Assembly: GCA_943788865.1 (NCBI GenBank)
Contig: CALSRX010000005.1
Span: 1-64,000 of the forward strand
Length of the DNA stretch: 64,000 nucleotides
DNA from: an uncultured Polaribacter sp.
GTDB taxonomy: Bacteria > Bacteroidota > Bacteroidia > Flavobacteriales > Flavobacteriaceae
Reading direction: 5' to 3'
Under the pieces are notes generated by a model. It did no database searches, was not told the DNA's origin, and saw nothing but the letters and a program-made list of their open reading frames with translations. Position numbers and translations under genes: made by a program. Position 1 is the stretch's first letter; the number at the start of each line of letters is the position of its first letter. Below are positions 31,336-43,590 of the stretch, one piece after another.

Positions 31336-31367
31336 AAAAACCCCGAAGTATTCACTTCGGGGTTTTC
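31336..31367. terminator. Terminator downstream of yidC
   Basis: AACCCCGAAGT and ACTTCGGGGTT pair over 11 bp with a 4-base loop. An A-rich left flank (a T run on the minus strand) makes it a good terminator for yidC; the T4 on the right allows the other direction as well. Confidence 0.8.
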
Positions 31368-31409
31368 TATTTTAGATTCCTGCTTTCACAAGAATGACAT
31401 TTAAAATGT

Positions 31410-33293
31410 CTATTTTCTTTTCTTTTGCTGTGCTTGTTGTTCTTGCGCTTGTTTCATCGCATTGTCTAAACGTTGTCTAAACTTTCCTTTTTTCTTCTCA
31501 GGACGTTTTTTGTTTTCTTCAATTTTTGCATGAATCTTGTCTTCATCAATTACATAGTTTTTAATTACTAACATAATTACAATCGTAAGTAGGTTAGAAA
31601 CAAAGTAATATAAACTTAAACTACTTGCATAATTGTTAAAGAAAAACAACATCATAATAGGAGAGAAGTATATCATCATCTTCATCATCTTTTGCATGTC
31701 TGGCATTCCTTCTTGTGCAGGTGCTTGCATGTTTGCTTGTTGACTTTGATTCATTTTCATATAAAAGAAAATAGCAACAGACGCTAAAATTGGAAATAAA
31801 CTTACGTGATCTCCGTAAAACGGAATGCTAAAAGGCAATTGAAAAACAGCATCATACGATGATAAATCGTCTGCCCATAAAAAACCTTTCTGTCTTAACT
31901 CTATGTTCGATGGAAAGAACCTAAATAACGCAAAGAAAATAGGCATTTGTAACAATGCAGGTATACAACCAGACATCATACTCACTCCAGCTTTTCGCTG
32001 AACTGCCATGGTTTCTTGTTGGCGTTTCATTGCATTTTCTTTTCCAGGATATTTCTCGCTAATAGCAGTTAACTCTGGGCGAATTACTTTCATTTTCGCA
32101 CTTGAAACATACGATTTGTAAACCAACGGAGACATGATAATTCTAACAACAATGGTCATTAAAATAATAATCAATCCGTAGTTAGACATTAAACCACTTA
32201 ACCATCCAAATATTGGAATGAAAATGGCTCTGTTAATGGCTCCAAAAATACCCCAACCTAAATCAACAATTTCTCCAAGGTTTTTTCCTTTGTAGGCTAT
32301 TAATGTTTTATAATCTGCCGGACCATAATACCAGTTCATATTGTAATTTAACTCACCATTATTTAACGCTAACGGAGTGTTTAGTTCGTATTTTTTTGTA
32401 AAAACTGTATCAATTTTATCATCATTAACTAAGTTCGTAGATATTAAAGATGCTTTATTAAATGACTTGTCAGTTAATAAAATTGATGTAAAAAAGTGTT
32501 GTTTAAAACCAACCCATTGTACATTGTCTACGATTTCGTTATCACTAGCCCCAGCAGACAAATAATCAGCTTCATCTGTATAGAATTTCAACTCAGAATA
32601 CATATTTTCTGTAGAAATACTTTTCTCGTTACGGTATGTTTTTAAATTCCAATCTAAATTAATGGTGTTAGAAGCATTGATAACGTTTCCTAGTCCTTGA
32701 GAACGCACAGCAAAATCTACCATATAATCGTTTGGTTTCATTTCATAACGATATTCTAAATATTGAGTTTCAGAAACTTTCAATCTCATAGAAAGCACTT
32801 GATTCTCCCCATTTTTAGAAAGCGAAGGAATAAATAACAAGTCTTGTGTATTTAAAATACGATTGTCTGTGGTTCCAAAATTGATATTGAAAGAAGCGTT
32901 CTTGTCTTTAATTAAATACAATGGTAAAGAATCGTATCTTTTATAGGTCTTAACCAGAGCTTCAATAATTTGACCTCCTTTGTTATCGATTGTTAATTTT
33001 AGTTTTTTATTTTCTAAAACCGTTGTTCCTTCTTTTGCTACTTGTGCTCCGTAAGAAAATGCGCCCAATTTGTTTTGCAATGCAGCATTTTTTAAAGAGT
33101 CATTTGTTACAACAGGAGTTGCAGTATTTGTGAGAGTAGGAGTTGTGGTGGTTTTGGTAGAATCTACAATTGTTTCTGTAGTGTTTTCGGTAGGTAGCGC
33201 TTCATCTTGGTTTGTGTACATAAACCAAAGCATAATGGCTCCTAATAATAGTAATCCGATAAACGAATTTGTGTCAAATTTTTTTTGTTCCAT
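31410..33293 (-). CDS. yidC: Membrane protein insertase YidC
   Basis: YidC inserts and folds inner-membrane proteins with or without SecYEG. It has 627 residues. An N-terminal anchor (FIGLLLLGAIMLWFMYT) is followed by the large periplasmic beta-domain (KLKLTIDNKGGQIIEALVKTY) and then the five-helix core beginning FIPIFGWLSGLMSNYGLIIILMT. MSPLVYKSYVSSAKMKVIRPEL carries the conserved Arg-bearing segment and MSGCIPALLQMPIFFALFRFF follows. A basic C-terminal tail ends in KKRK. pyrG lies 200 bases upstream on the same strand. Confidence 0.95.
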   Translation of the reverse strand: MEQKKFDTNSFIGLLLLGAIMLWFMYTNQDEALPTENTTETIVDSTKTTTTPTLTNTATPVVTNDSLKNAALQNKLGAFSYGAQVAKEGTTVLENKKLKLTIDNKGGQIIEALVKTYKRYDSLPLYLIKDKNASFNINFGTTDNRILNTQDLLFIPSLSKNGENQVLSMRLKVSETQYLEYRYEMKPNDYMVDFAVRSQGLGNVINASNTINLDWNLKTYRNEKSISTENMYSELKFYTDEADYLSAGASDNEIVDNVQWVGFKQHFFTSILLTDKSFNKASLISTNLVNDDKIDTVFTKKYELNTPLALNNGELNYNMNWYYGPADYKTLIAYKGKNLGEIVDLGWGIFGAINRAIFIPIFGWLSGLMSNYGLIIILMTIVVRIIMSPLVYKSYVSSAKMKVIRPELTAISEKYPGKENAMKRQQETMAVQRKAGVSMMSGCIPALLQMPIFFALFRFFPSNIELRQKGFLWADDLSSYDAVFQLPFSIPFYGDHVSLFPILASVAIFFYMKMNQSQQANMQAPAQEGMPDMQKMMKMMIYFSPIMMLFFFNNYASSLSLYYFVSNLLTIVIMLVIKNYVIDEDKIHAKIEENKKRPEKKKGKFRQRLDNAMKQAQEQQAQQKKRK

Positions 33294-33492
33294 TGATTGT
33301 TCTTAAGTGTCAACTTGTCATTCAGTCTTCAAATTTGAAGATAAGCGCGACAAATGTAGCAAAACTGTACTGTTTTTAGTTGATTTTATTACGTTTATTT
33401 TTGATAATTCTTATAGTTCAAATGCTATTCCAAATTAAAGCTGAATGGCTTTCAGATTAATTAGACACCTCTTTTTGCTATTTGTTACAGTA

Positions 33493-35153
<1,661 letters not shown>

Positions 35154-35228
35154 TAAAAAAGCAAAAAATCTGCAATAATTTTTTTAGTTTTGGCGCAAAA
35201 AAATAATTTATTTTTTTTTAAAATAGTA

Positions 35229-35259
35229 TTTGTCAAAAACAAAACTAGTTGTATATTTG
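35229..35259 (+). promoter_or_regulatory. Promoter of rpmH
   Basis: TTTG (35229-35232), 19 bases, then TATATTTG (35252-35259), a full consensus. The leader to the rpmH ATG is about 65 bases. It is divergent from the pyrG promoter. Confidence 0.8.
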
Positions 35260-35330
35260 CCCACGCTTTTAGCAGACGGAATTTCACAAGAAGCAAAACA
35301 TATTAAAGACGACTTTAAAAAATATAAGTA

Positions 35331-35492
35331 ATGCCAAAAAGAACGTACCAACCATCAAATAGAAAGAGAAGAAACAAACACGGTTTCAGAGATAGAATGG
35401 CTTCTGCTAACGGTCGTAAAGTTTTAGCTAGAAGAAGAGCAAAAGGAAGAAAGAAATTATCTGTTTCATCTGAAACAAGACATAAGAAATAA
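35331..35492 (+). CDS. rpmH: 50S ribosomal protein L34
   Basis: The 53-residue, highly basic protein starts [20 protein letters not shown] and contains [25 protein letters not shown], the L34 signature. It is a complete small gene with its own consensus promoter and a terminator 25 bases downstream. In many bacteria rpmH lies near rnpA, yidC and dnaA. Here yidC is indeed close, but pyrG lies between and is on the other strand. Confidence 0.97.
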   Translation: MPKRTYQPSNRKRRNKHGFRDRMASANGRKVLARRRAKGRKKLSVSSETRHKK

Positions 35493-35514
35493 TGATTAAC
35501 AATTGTTAATAATT

Positions 35515-35547
35515 AAGGTGTTACTATTTTTAGTAACACCTTTTTTT
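35515..35547 (+). terminator. Rho-independent terminator of rpmH
   Basis: GGTGTTACT and AGTAACACC form a 9-bp stem with a 6-base loop, followed by T7. Confidence 0.92.
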
Positions 35548-35595
35548 ATACCCAATCAATTATTATTTTTACAAAATTCAACACAATCTAATAAA

Positions 35596-38453
35596 ATGCC
35601 CAAAACAAAAGACTTAAAATCCATTTTAATTATCGGTTCTGGACCCATCGTTATTGGTCAAGCCTGTGAATTTGATTATTCAGGCTCACAATCATTAAGA
35701 TCTTTAGCGAGAAGATGGAATTGAAACTATTTTAATTAATTCAAATCCAGCAACAATTATGACAGATCCTTCCATGGCTGATCATATTTACTTGTTGCCT
35801 TTAACTACCAAATCCATCATTCAAATCTTAAAAGAGCATCCGCAAATTGATGCTGTTTTACCAACAATGGGTGGACAAACTGCTTTGAATTTATGTATTG
35901 AAGCAGATGATAAAGGAATTTGGGAAGACTTTGGCGTAAAATTAATTGGAGTTGATATAGATGCCATTAACGTTACTGAAGATAGAGAACAGTTTAGAGA
36001 GTTGATGTTGAAAATTGGAGTGACCAATGGCGCCTCAAGCTACAGCAACATCATTCTTAAAAGGGAAAGAAATTGCACAAGAATTTGGTTTTCCTTTAGT
36101 AATTAGATCTTCATATACTTTAGGTGGAGCAGGAGCTTCAATAGTATATGACCCAAAAGATTTTGATGAATTATTAAGTAGAGGTTTAGAAGCATCGCCA
36201 ATTCATGAAGTGATGATTGACAAAGCGATGATGGGATGGAAAGAATATGAATTGGAACTATTGCGTGATAGAAATGATAACGTGGTAATTATCTGTTCTA
36301 TCGAAAATATGGACCCAATGGGGATTCATACTGGAGATTCAATTACCGTTGCTCCAGCAATGACACTTTCTGATAAAACCTATCAAAAAATGCGAGATAT
36401 GGCAATACATATGATGCGTTCTATTGGAGATTTTGAAGGAGGATGTAATGTGCAATTTGCGGTTTCTCCAGATGAAAAAGAAGATATTATTGCTATAGAA
36501 ATAAACCCACGTGTTTCTCGTTCATCTGCATTGGCAAGTAAAGCAACAGGGTATCCAATTGCAAAAATTGCAACCAAATTAGCAATCGGATATACATTAG
36601 ATGAATTAGACAATCAAATTACAAAATCTACTTCTGCATTATTTGAGCCGACGTTAGATTATGTAATTGTAAAAATACCACGTTGGAATTTTGATAAATT
36701 TGAAGGTTCTGATAGAACTTTAGGTTTGCAAATGAAAGCAGTTGGAGAAGTAATGGGAATTGGACGCTCGTTCCAAGAAGCATTGCACAAAGCAACGCAA
36801 TCTTTAGAAATTAAACGCAATGGCTTAGGGGCAGACGGAAAAGGCTATACAAATTACAATCAAATTATCGATAAATTAACCAATGCAAGTTGGGACCGTG
36901 TTTTTGCAATCTATGATGCCATTGCAATGGGAATTCCATTAAGTCAGATTTATGATATCACAAAAATTGACATGTGGTATCTTAAAGCAATATGAAGAGT
37001 TGTTTTTACTTAGAAAAGAAATTTCAACATTTACAATTGATACCATTCAACGAGATTTATTACTTGAGGCAAAACAAAAAGGATATGGAGATAGACAAAT
37101 TGCTCATATGTTAAGCTGTTTAGAAAGTCAAGTATATAATAAAAGAGAAGAGTTAAACATCAATAGAGTTTTAAACTAGTAGATACCTGTGCTGCAGAAT
37201 TTACAGCGAAAACACCCTATTACTATTCTACTTTTGAGAATGATATAGATACTGCAGACGGAAACATTATGCAGATAATGAAAGTGTTGTTTCTGATAAG
37301 AAAAAAATTATAGTTCTTAGGTTCTGGACCAAATAGAATTGGACAAGGAATTGAGTTTGATTATTGTTGTGTGCATGGAGTTTTAGCTGCTGCAGAATGT
37401 GGTTATGAAACCATTATGATTAACTGTAATCCAGAAACGGTTTCTACCGATTTTGATACTGCAGATAAATTATATTTTGAACCTGTTTTTTGGGAACATA
37501 TCTATGACATCATCAAACATGAAAAACCAGAAGGTGTTATTGTTCAATTAGGTGGGCAAACCGCATTAAAATTAGCAGAAAAACTAACGAAATACGGAAT
37601 CAAAATTATCGGTACTTCTTTTGAAGCGTTAGATTTAGCAGAAGATAGAGGGAGTTTTTCAGAATTATTAAAAAGAAATAACATTCCGTATCCAGAATTT
37701 GGAATTGCAGAATCTGCTGATGAAGCCTTGGCTTTAGCAAGTCAATTAGACTTTCCAATTTTGGTAAGACCATCTTATGTATTAGGTGGACAAGGAATGA
37801 AAATTGTTATCAATAAAGAAGAACTGGTAGAACATGTTGTTGATTTGCTGAAAGGAATGCCTGGAAACAAATTGTTGTTAGATCATTATTTAGATGGCGC
37901 GATTGAAGCAGAAGCAGATGCTATTTGTGATGCGGATGGTAATGTCTATATCATCGGAATTATGGAGCACATTGAGCCCTGTGGAGTGCATTCTGGTGAC
38001 TCCAATGCCACCTTGCCTGTATTTAACTTAGGAGATTTGGTATTGCAACAAATTAAAGACCACACTCATACAATTGCTAGAGAATTGAAAACGGTAGGTT
38101 TAATCAATGTTCAGTTTGCGATTAAAGATGATGTTGTGTATATCATTGAAGCAAATCCAAGGGCATCTAGAACAGTTCCGTTTATAGCAAAAGCATACAA
38201 AGAACCGTATGTAAATTATGCAACAAAAGTAATGCTAGGAGAGAAAAAAGTAACAGACTTTAAATTCAATCCGCAATTAGAAGGATATGCCATTAAGCAA
38301 CCTGTTTTTTCTTTTAATAAGTTTCCGAATGTAAACAAGAACTTAGGTCCAGAAATGAAATCAACCGGAGAAAGCATTTTGTTTATAGATAGTTTAAAAG
38401 ATGATGAGTTTTACGATTTATACGCAAGACGTAAAATGTATTTGAGTAAATAA
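35596..38453 (+). pseudogene. carB: Carbamoyl-phosphate synthase large subunit, frameshifted
   Basis: CarB makes carbamoyl phosphate for arginine and pyrimidines. It starts [21 protein letters not shown]. The first ATP-grasp half includes INSNPATIMTDP and [13 protein letters not shown]. The second half opens VLGSGPNRIGQGIEFDYCCVHG (about 37320) and has NCNPETVSTDFDTADKLYFEP and SYVLGGQGM. Frame breaks fall near 35711 (one extra G), about 36030, about 36970 and several between 37175 and 37370; the remainder from 37371 is clean. The span equals about 952 residues, ending right after the second ATP-grasp half. The MGS-like allosteric domain of E. coli CarB is therefore absent, as I recall for flavobacteria. 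An essential-type gene with local indels suggests sequence error. Confidence 0.85.
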
Positions 38454-38473
38454 AACGAATTTTAAATGTAAAT

Positions 38474-38521
38474 AGCCGAAGCATTTTTGCTGAATTAATT
38501 TCAGTATTGCTTCGGCTTTTT
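38474..38521 (+). terminator. Terminator of carB
   Basis: AGCCGAAGCA and TGCTTCGGCT pair over 10 bp, with an inner CTGAA/TTCAG stem, followed by T6. The 3' arm overlaps the -33 box of the next promoter. Confidence 0.85.
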
Positions 38522-38534
38522 TGCTTTATATTTG
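38507..38534 (+). promoter_or_regulatory. Promoter of the GlmU-like gene, overlapping the carB terminator
   Basis: TTG (38507-38509), 17 bases, TATATTTG (38527-38534), then ATG 20 bases later. The -33 box lies within the terminator's 3' arm. Confidence 0.55.
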
Positions 38535-38553
38535 TAAAAAGCTTTTACAAAAA

Positions 38554-39729
38554 ATGAATTATATTTTATTTGATAGTGATGTGCGTAATGCATTGCTTCC
38601 GTTTACATATACAAGACCCGTTGCTGATATAAGAGTTGGAATTTTAACTATTCGTGAAAAATGGGAAAAATATTTGGGTTTAACAACTACAACCGTTACT
38701 GAAGAGTATTTAGAGGAAAAATATCCGATGGTAGAAATGGAGCAGAATATTTTAATCAATGCTTCATACATTCCAACTAAAAATTTGGTAGCAAAAGTAA
38801 AAGAGCTTTCGGAAAACGAAGCTATTTTTAACGGAGACACTGTCATTGCTTTTTATACAACAGATACACAAGAAGAAGTAGATTTTTCATCGTACAAGCA
38901 AATTGAGTTTGAAGAAGAGTTATTACAAATTAAAAATACCTGGGATATTTTTTCTTTAAACCATAAAGCAATTCAGTTAGATTTTGATTTCTTAACAGAA
39001 GATAGAACATCACAAGAAATCCCAAAAGATGTTCATGTAATTAACAAAAAAAACATTTTCATTGAAGAAGGAGCAACCGTTTTATACTCGTCTTTAAATG
39101 CTTCTGAAGGACCAATTTACATAGGTAAAGATGCCCAAGTTTTAGAAGGAAGTTTGATTCGTGGACCCTTTGCAATGTGCGAACACTCTGTTGTTAAAAT
39201 GGGTGCTAAAATATACGGAGCAACTACTCTAGGGCCTTATTGTAAAGTGGCTGGAGAACTTAATAATTCGATGTTGTTTGGATATTCTAATAAAGGGCAT
39301 GAAGGGTTTTTAGGAAACTCAGTGCTAGGAGAGTGGTGTAATATTGGAGCCGATTCTAACAATTCTAATTTAAAAAATAATTATGCTGAGGTGAAAATAT
39401 GGAGTTATGAAACCCAACGATTTGCAAAAACTGGTTTGCAGTTTTGTGGCTTAATTATGGGAGACCATTCTAAATGTGGAATTAACACCATGTTCAATAC
39501 AGGAACCGTTGTGGGTGTCTCTGCTAATATTTTTGGAAGCGGATTTCCAAGAAACTTCATTCCGTCTTTTAGTTGGGGAGGAGCTTCAGGATTTACAACC
39601 TATCAATTGCCAAAAGTTTTTGAAGTTGCAGAAGTTGTTTTGCAGCGTAGAGGTTTAGATTTTGAAGAACAAGACAAAAAAATACTCGAAAAAGTATTTG
39701 AGTTAACCTCACAATACAGAAAAGATTAA
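38554..39729 (+). CDS. GlmU-like putative sugar nucleotidyltransferase with left-handed beta-helix
   Basis: The 391-residue protein starts MNYILFDSDVRNALLPFTYTRPVADIR, a variant of the nucleotidyltransferase opening found in the Bacteroidota 'putative sugar nucleotidyl transferase' family. The hexapeptide-repeat helix covers about 190-360 (IYIGKDAQVLEGSLIRG, VKMGAKIYGATTLGPY, GNSVLGEWCNIGADSNNSN, GTVVGVSANIFG). The N-terminal domain lacks the standard LxAGxGxRM loop, so UTP-dependent activity is doubtful without experiment. It is likely to act on an acylated or phosphorylated sugar. The start ATG 38554 follows its promoter by 20 bases; an upstream extension is ruled out by that promoter. Confidence 0.75.
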   Translation: MNYILFDSDVRNALLPFTYTRPVADIRVGILTIREKWEKYLGLTTTTVTEEYLEEKYPMVEMEQNILINASYIPTKNLVAKVKELSENEAIFNGDTVIAFYTTDTQEEVDFSSYKQIEFEEELLQIKNTWDIFSLNHKAIQLDFDFLTEDRTSQEIPKDVHVINKKNIFIEEGATVLYSSLNASEGPIYIGKDAQVLEGSLIRGPFAMCEHSVVKMGAKIYGATTLGPYCKVAGELNNSMLFGYSNKGHEGFLGNSVLGEWCNIGADSNNSNLKNNYAEVKIWSYETQRFAKTGLQFCGLIMGDHSKCGINTMFNTGTVVGVSANIFGSGFPRNFIPSFSWGGASGFTTYQLPKVFEVAEVVLQRRGLDFEEQDKKILEKVFELTSQYRKD

Positions 39730-39740
39730 AATTAAAAAAA

Positions 39741-39767
39741 GCCTCGAAATTTTTCGAGGCTTTTTTT
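39741..39767 (+). terminator. Terminator of the GlmU-like gene
   Basis: GCCTCGAAA and TTTCGAGGC form a perfect 9-bp stem with a 2-base loop, preceded by A7 and followed by T7, so it may serve the converging gene as well. Confidence 0.92.
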
Positions 39768-40103
39768 AATGCTATATTATCCGTAATTAATTTCTACTTA
39801 TGATACTTCCAGATCCAAAAGACTTACTGTCAATTTTATCTGGTTTTCCTTTGTAATAGATAGAACCAGAACCTGCAACTCTTGCTTTGATACTTTTACT
39901 AACCGTCGTTTTCACATTTCCAGAACCCGCAACGTTTACACTAGTAGATTCAGATTTTAACTCATAAGCATTGATGTCTCCAGAACCTGCAATAGAACAA
40001 TTTAATTCGCTAGATTTTCCGCTCAAATCAATGTTTCCAGAACCAGCAATGCTAGTTTTTACTGTGTTTACATCAATATTGAGTTTAATGTCTCCAGAAC
40101 CCG

Positions 40104-40711
<608 letters not shown>

Positions 40712-40952
40712 TAGCTTATTTTTATTATTGCCAATGGTAACAGAGTTACGCAACGTTTTGATGCTAAATCAAGTTCAGTACAAATGTTTTTAAGTCGTAG
40801 TTACTAAAGTTTAACATATAGCTAAGCTACAATAAAATCTCTAGAAACAAACTAAATCTACAGCTTAAAAGCATTGGCACAACAATTGTTTTAGTAGTGT
40901 AGAAGTAAATATGTATGTTTAGTTAAGATACTGATAATTAGAAAAATAAAAT

Positions 40953-40960
40953 TAAATTTG
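40953..40960 (+). promoter_or_regulatory. -7 promoter box before lon
   Basis: TAAATTTG fits TAnnTTTG, 58 bases before ATG 41018. The -33 box is not clear. The 40712-41017 gap holds nothing else that I recognise. Confidence 0.4.
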
Positions 40961-41017
40961 CAGCTTCTAAGATTTTAAAATAAACGTTTAAATGTCAACT
41001 TGACAGATATATATACT

Positions 41018-43474
41018 ATGAGTAACGCTAAAATATTAGGTTTAGACAGTTTGTCGCTTCACAGCATGTTAGATGAAGATTCGGAGTTAATTCCGTTAAT
41101 GACACCAGAAGATGAAGAGATTATTAATAAAGAAGATATTCCTGCAGTTTTACCTATTTTACCTTTACGGAACACGGTATTATTCCCAGGTGTTGTAATT
41201 CCGATTACAGCAGGAAGAGATGCCTCTATTCAATTGATAAAAGATGCCAATGCAGGAGATAAAATTTTAGGTGTTGTTGCACAAAAAAATGCTGACGTAG
41301 AAAACCCTACAGAAAAAGACATTCATAAAATAGGAGTCGTTGCACAAATTTTACGGGTATTAAAAATGCCTGACGGAAATACAACAGTAATTATCCAAGG
41401 GAAAAAACGTTTTGAAATTGATCAAGTAATTCAGACCGAACCGTATTTAAAAGCTACTACCAAAGAAGCTGTAGAAGATAAAACGGATGAAAATAACAAA
41501 GAATTTGACGCTATTATCGATTCTATTAAAGAGCAAGCTTTACAGATTATCAAGGTAAACCCAATGTTGCCTTCGGAAGCGTCTTTTGCCATTAAAAACA
41601 TTCAAAGTAATTCGTTCTTGGTGAATTTTATTTCATCAAATATGGATCTGTCTGTAAAAGAAAAACAAGAATTGTTAGAACAGCATAACCTAAAAGAACG
41701 CGCTTTATTAACCTTAAAAAGGCTGAATAAAGAATTACAACGCTTAGAGTTGAAGAACGATATCCAGTCGAAGACAAGAACGGATATGGATCAACAACAG
41801 CGTGAATATTACTTGCATCAGCAGTTAAAAACCATTCAAGAAGAATTGGGTGGAGTTTCTAATGATGAAGAATTGGAAGACATGCGTCTAAAATCGCAAT
41901 CTAAAAAATGGACGAAAGAAGTTGGAGAAACATTTGACAAGGAATTAGGTCGTTTGCGCAGAATGAATCCACAAATGGCAGAATATGGCGTTCAAAGAAG
42001 TTATTTAGAATTGCTATTAGAATTGCCTTGGGGTGAATATTCTGAAGATAAATTCGATTTAAAAAGAGCACAAAAGATTTTAGATAGAGACCATTTTGGA
42101 TTGGAAAAAGTTAAGGAACGTATCATAGAGCATTTGGCAGTTTTAAAGCTACGAAATGATATGAAATCTCCAATTATCTGTTTGTATGGGCCTCCGGGAG
42201 TTGGAAAAACTTCGTTAGGAAAATCAGTTGCAGAATCCTTGGGAAGAAAATATGTAAGAATGTCTTTAGGAGGTTTGCGTGATGAAGCAGAGATACGTGG
42301 ACATAGAAAAACATACATCGGTGCTATGCCAGGAAGGTTGATTCAGAATTTGAAAAAAGCTGGAACAGCAAACCCTGTTTTTGTGTTGGATGAAATTGAT
42401 AAACTAAGCAATAGTCATCAAGGAGATCCATCTTCTGCCATGTTAGAAGTGTTAGATCCTGAGCAAAACACTGAGTTTTACGATAATTATTTAGAAGTTG
42501 GTTTCGATCTTTCTAAAGTGTTATTTATCGCCACAGCAAATAACTTGGGAGAAATTCCTTGGGCTTTGAGAGACCGAATGGAAATCATCAATGTTTCTGG
42601 ATATACCATTGAAGAGAAGATAGAAATTGCTAAAAGACATTTATTGCCAAAGCAATTGAAAGAGCATGGTTTAACCAAAGAACATTTAAAGTTAGGGAAA
42701 ACGCAAATCGAAAAAATTGTTGAAGGGTATACGCGAGAATCTGGTGTAAGAGGTTTAGAGAAACAAATTGCAAAAGTGGTGCGTTTTGCAGCAAAGTCGA
42801 TTGCTATGGAAGAAGTATATGAAATAGCATTGACCAATGAAGATATAGAAAAAATATTAGGACCTGCAAGATTAGAACGCGATAAATATGAAAGCAATGA
42901 TGTTGCTGGAGTTGTAACTGGTTTAGCGTGGACAAGTGTTGGTGGAGATATTTTATTTATCGAATCTATTTTATCTAAAGGTAAAGGCGCTTTAACTATT
43001 ACTGGTAACTTAGGAAAAGTAATGAAAGAGTCTGCAACAATTGCTATGGAATATATCAAAGCAAATGCAGAAGATTTCGGAATCAATCCAGAAGTATTAG
43101 AAAAGTACAATGTACACATTCACGTGCCAGAAGGTGCTACTCCAAAAGATGGACCAAGTGCAGGAGTAACCATGTTAACGTCATTGGTTTCTGTATTTAC
43201 ACAACGCAAAGTAAAGAACAAGTTAGCCATGACTGGCGAAATCACCTTACGTGGAAAAGTGTTACCAGTGGGCGGAATCAAAGAAAAAATATTGGCCGCT
43301 AAAAGAGCAAATATCAAAGAAATTATTTTGTGTGATGAAAATGAAAAAGACATTTTAGAGATAAAAGAGTCTTATTTAAAAGGACTGACCTTTCATTATG
43401 TTTCTGATATGAGTGAAGTGATAGAACTCGCACTCACAAAGCAAAAAGTAAAAAATGCTAAGAAATTAGTGTAA
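41018..43474 (+). CDS. lon: ATP-dependent protease Lon
   Basis: Lon degrades damaged and regulatory proteins in the cytoplasm. It has 818 residues from ATG 41018 ([21 protein letters not shown]). An in-frame TTG six codons upstream is possible but not needed. The N-terminal LON domain begins near [14 protein letters not shown]. Walker A GPPGVGKT is at 391-398, and Walker B lies in [11 protein letters not shown]. The catalytic Ser is about 714 in [11 protein letters not shown], and the Lys is in [13 protein letters not shown]. The length matches the Bacteroidota family. A terminator follows directly. Confidence 0.96.
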   Translation: MSNAKILGLDSLSLHSMLDEDSELIPLMTPEDEEIINKEDIPAVLPILPLRNTVLFPGVVIPITAGRDASIQLIKDANAGDKILGVVAQKNADVENPTEKDIHKIGVVAQILRVLKMPDGNTTVIIQGKKRFEIDQVIQTEPYLKATTKEAVEDKTDENNKEFDAIIDSIKEQALQIIKVNPMLPSEASFAIKNIQSNSFLVNFISSNMDLSVKEKQELLEQHNLKERALLTLKRLNKELQRLELKNDIQSKTRTDMDQQQREYYLHQQLKTIQEELGGVSNDEELEDMRLKSQSKKWTKEVGETFDKELGRLRRMNPQMAEYGVQRSYLELLLELPWGEYSEDKFDLKRAQKILDRDHFGLEKVKERIIEHLAVLKLRNDMKSPIICLYGPPGVGKTSLGKSVAESLGRKYVRMSLGGLRDEAEIRGHRKTYIGAMPGRLIQNLKKAGTANPVFVLDEIDKLSNSHQGDPSSAMLEVLDPEQNTEFYDNYLEVGFDLSKVLFIATANNLGEIPWALRDRMEIINVSGYTIEEKIEIAKRHLLPKQLKEHGLTKEHLKLGKTQIEKIVEGYTRESGVRGLEKQIAKVVRFAAKSIAMEEVYEIALTNEDIEKILGPARLERDKYESNDVAGVVTGLAWTSVGGDILFIESILSKGKGALTITGNLGKVMKESATIAMEYIKANAEDFGINPEVLEKYNVHIHVPEGATPKDGPSAGVTMLTSLVSVFTQRKVKNKLAMTGEITLRGKVLPVGGIKEKILAAKRANIKEIILCDENEKDILEIKESYLKGLTFHYVSDMSEVIELALTKQKVKNAKKLV

Positions 43475-43480
43475 TAAAAA

Positions 43481-43506
43481 AGCCTCCAATTTGGAGGCTT
43501 TTTTTA
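43481..43506 (+). terminator. Terminator of lon
   Basis: AGCCTCCAA and TTGGAGGCT form a 9-bp stem with a single-base loop, preceded by A6 and followed by a T run, 7 bases after the lon stop. Confidence 0.92.
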
Positions 43507-43567
43507 TTGAATTAAATAGAATAATTATGATATTAATTCTGATTATTTTTTAAGATTTTAATACATT

Positions 43568-43575
43568 TACGTTTG
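43568..43575 (+). promoter_or_regulatory. -7 promoter box of the FAD oxidoreductase gene
   Basis: TACGTTTG fits TAnnTTTG. It overlaps the TTG at 43573 and so argues for the ATG at 43591 as start. Confidence 0.45.
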
Positions 43576-43590
43576 ATTAAAAAGTTAATT

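Noticed and set aside
35596..38453. Programmed ribosomal frameshifting in carB
   Set aside because: There are several breaks of different sign without a slippery heptamer plus structure; similar breaks crowd 1-4.4 kb, so base errors explain more.
41000..41017. TTG at 41000 as the start of lon
   Set aside because: ATG at 41018 gives the family-like N-terminus; the six extra residues add nothing recognisable.
42487..43119. A 210-residue open frame on the minus strand inside lon
   Set aside because: It is the complement of the conserved AAA and protease domains of Lon; its composition is that of an antisense reading.
43573..43590. TTG at 43573 as the start of the FAD oxidoreductase
   Set aside because: It overlaps the -7 promoter box; ATG 43591 places the GxGxxG motif at the usual distance.
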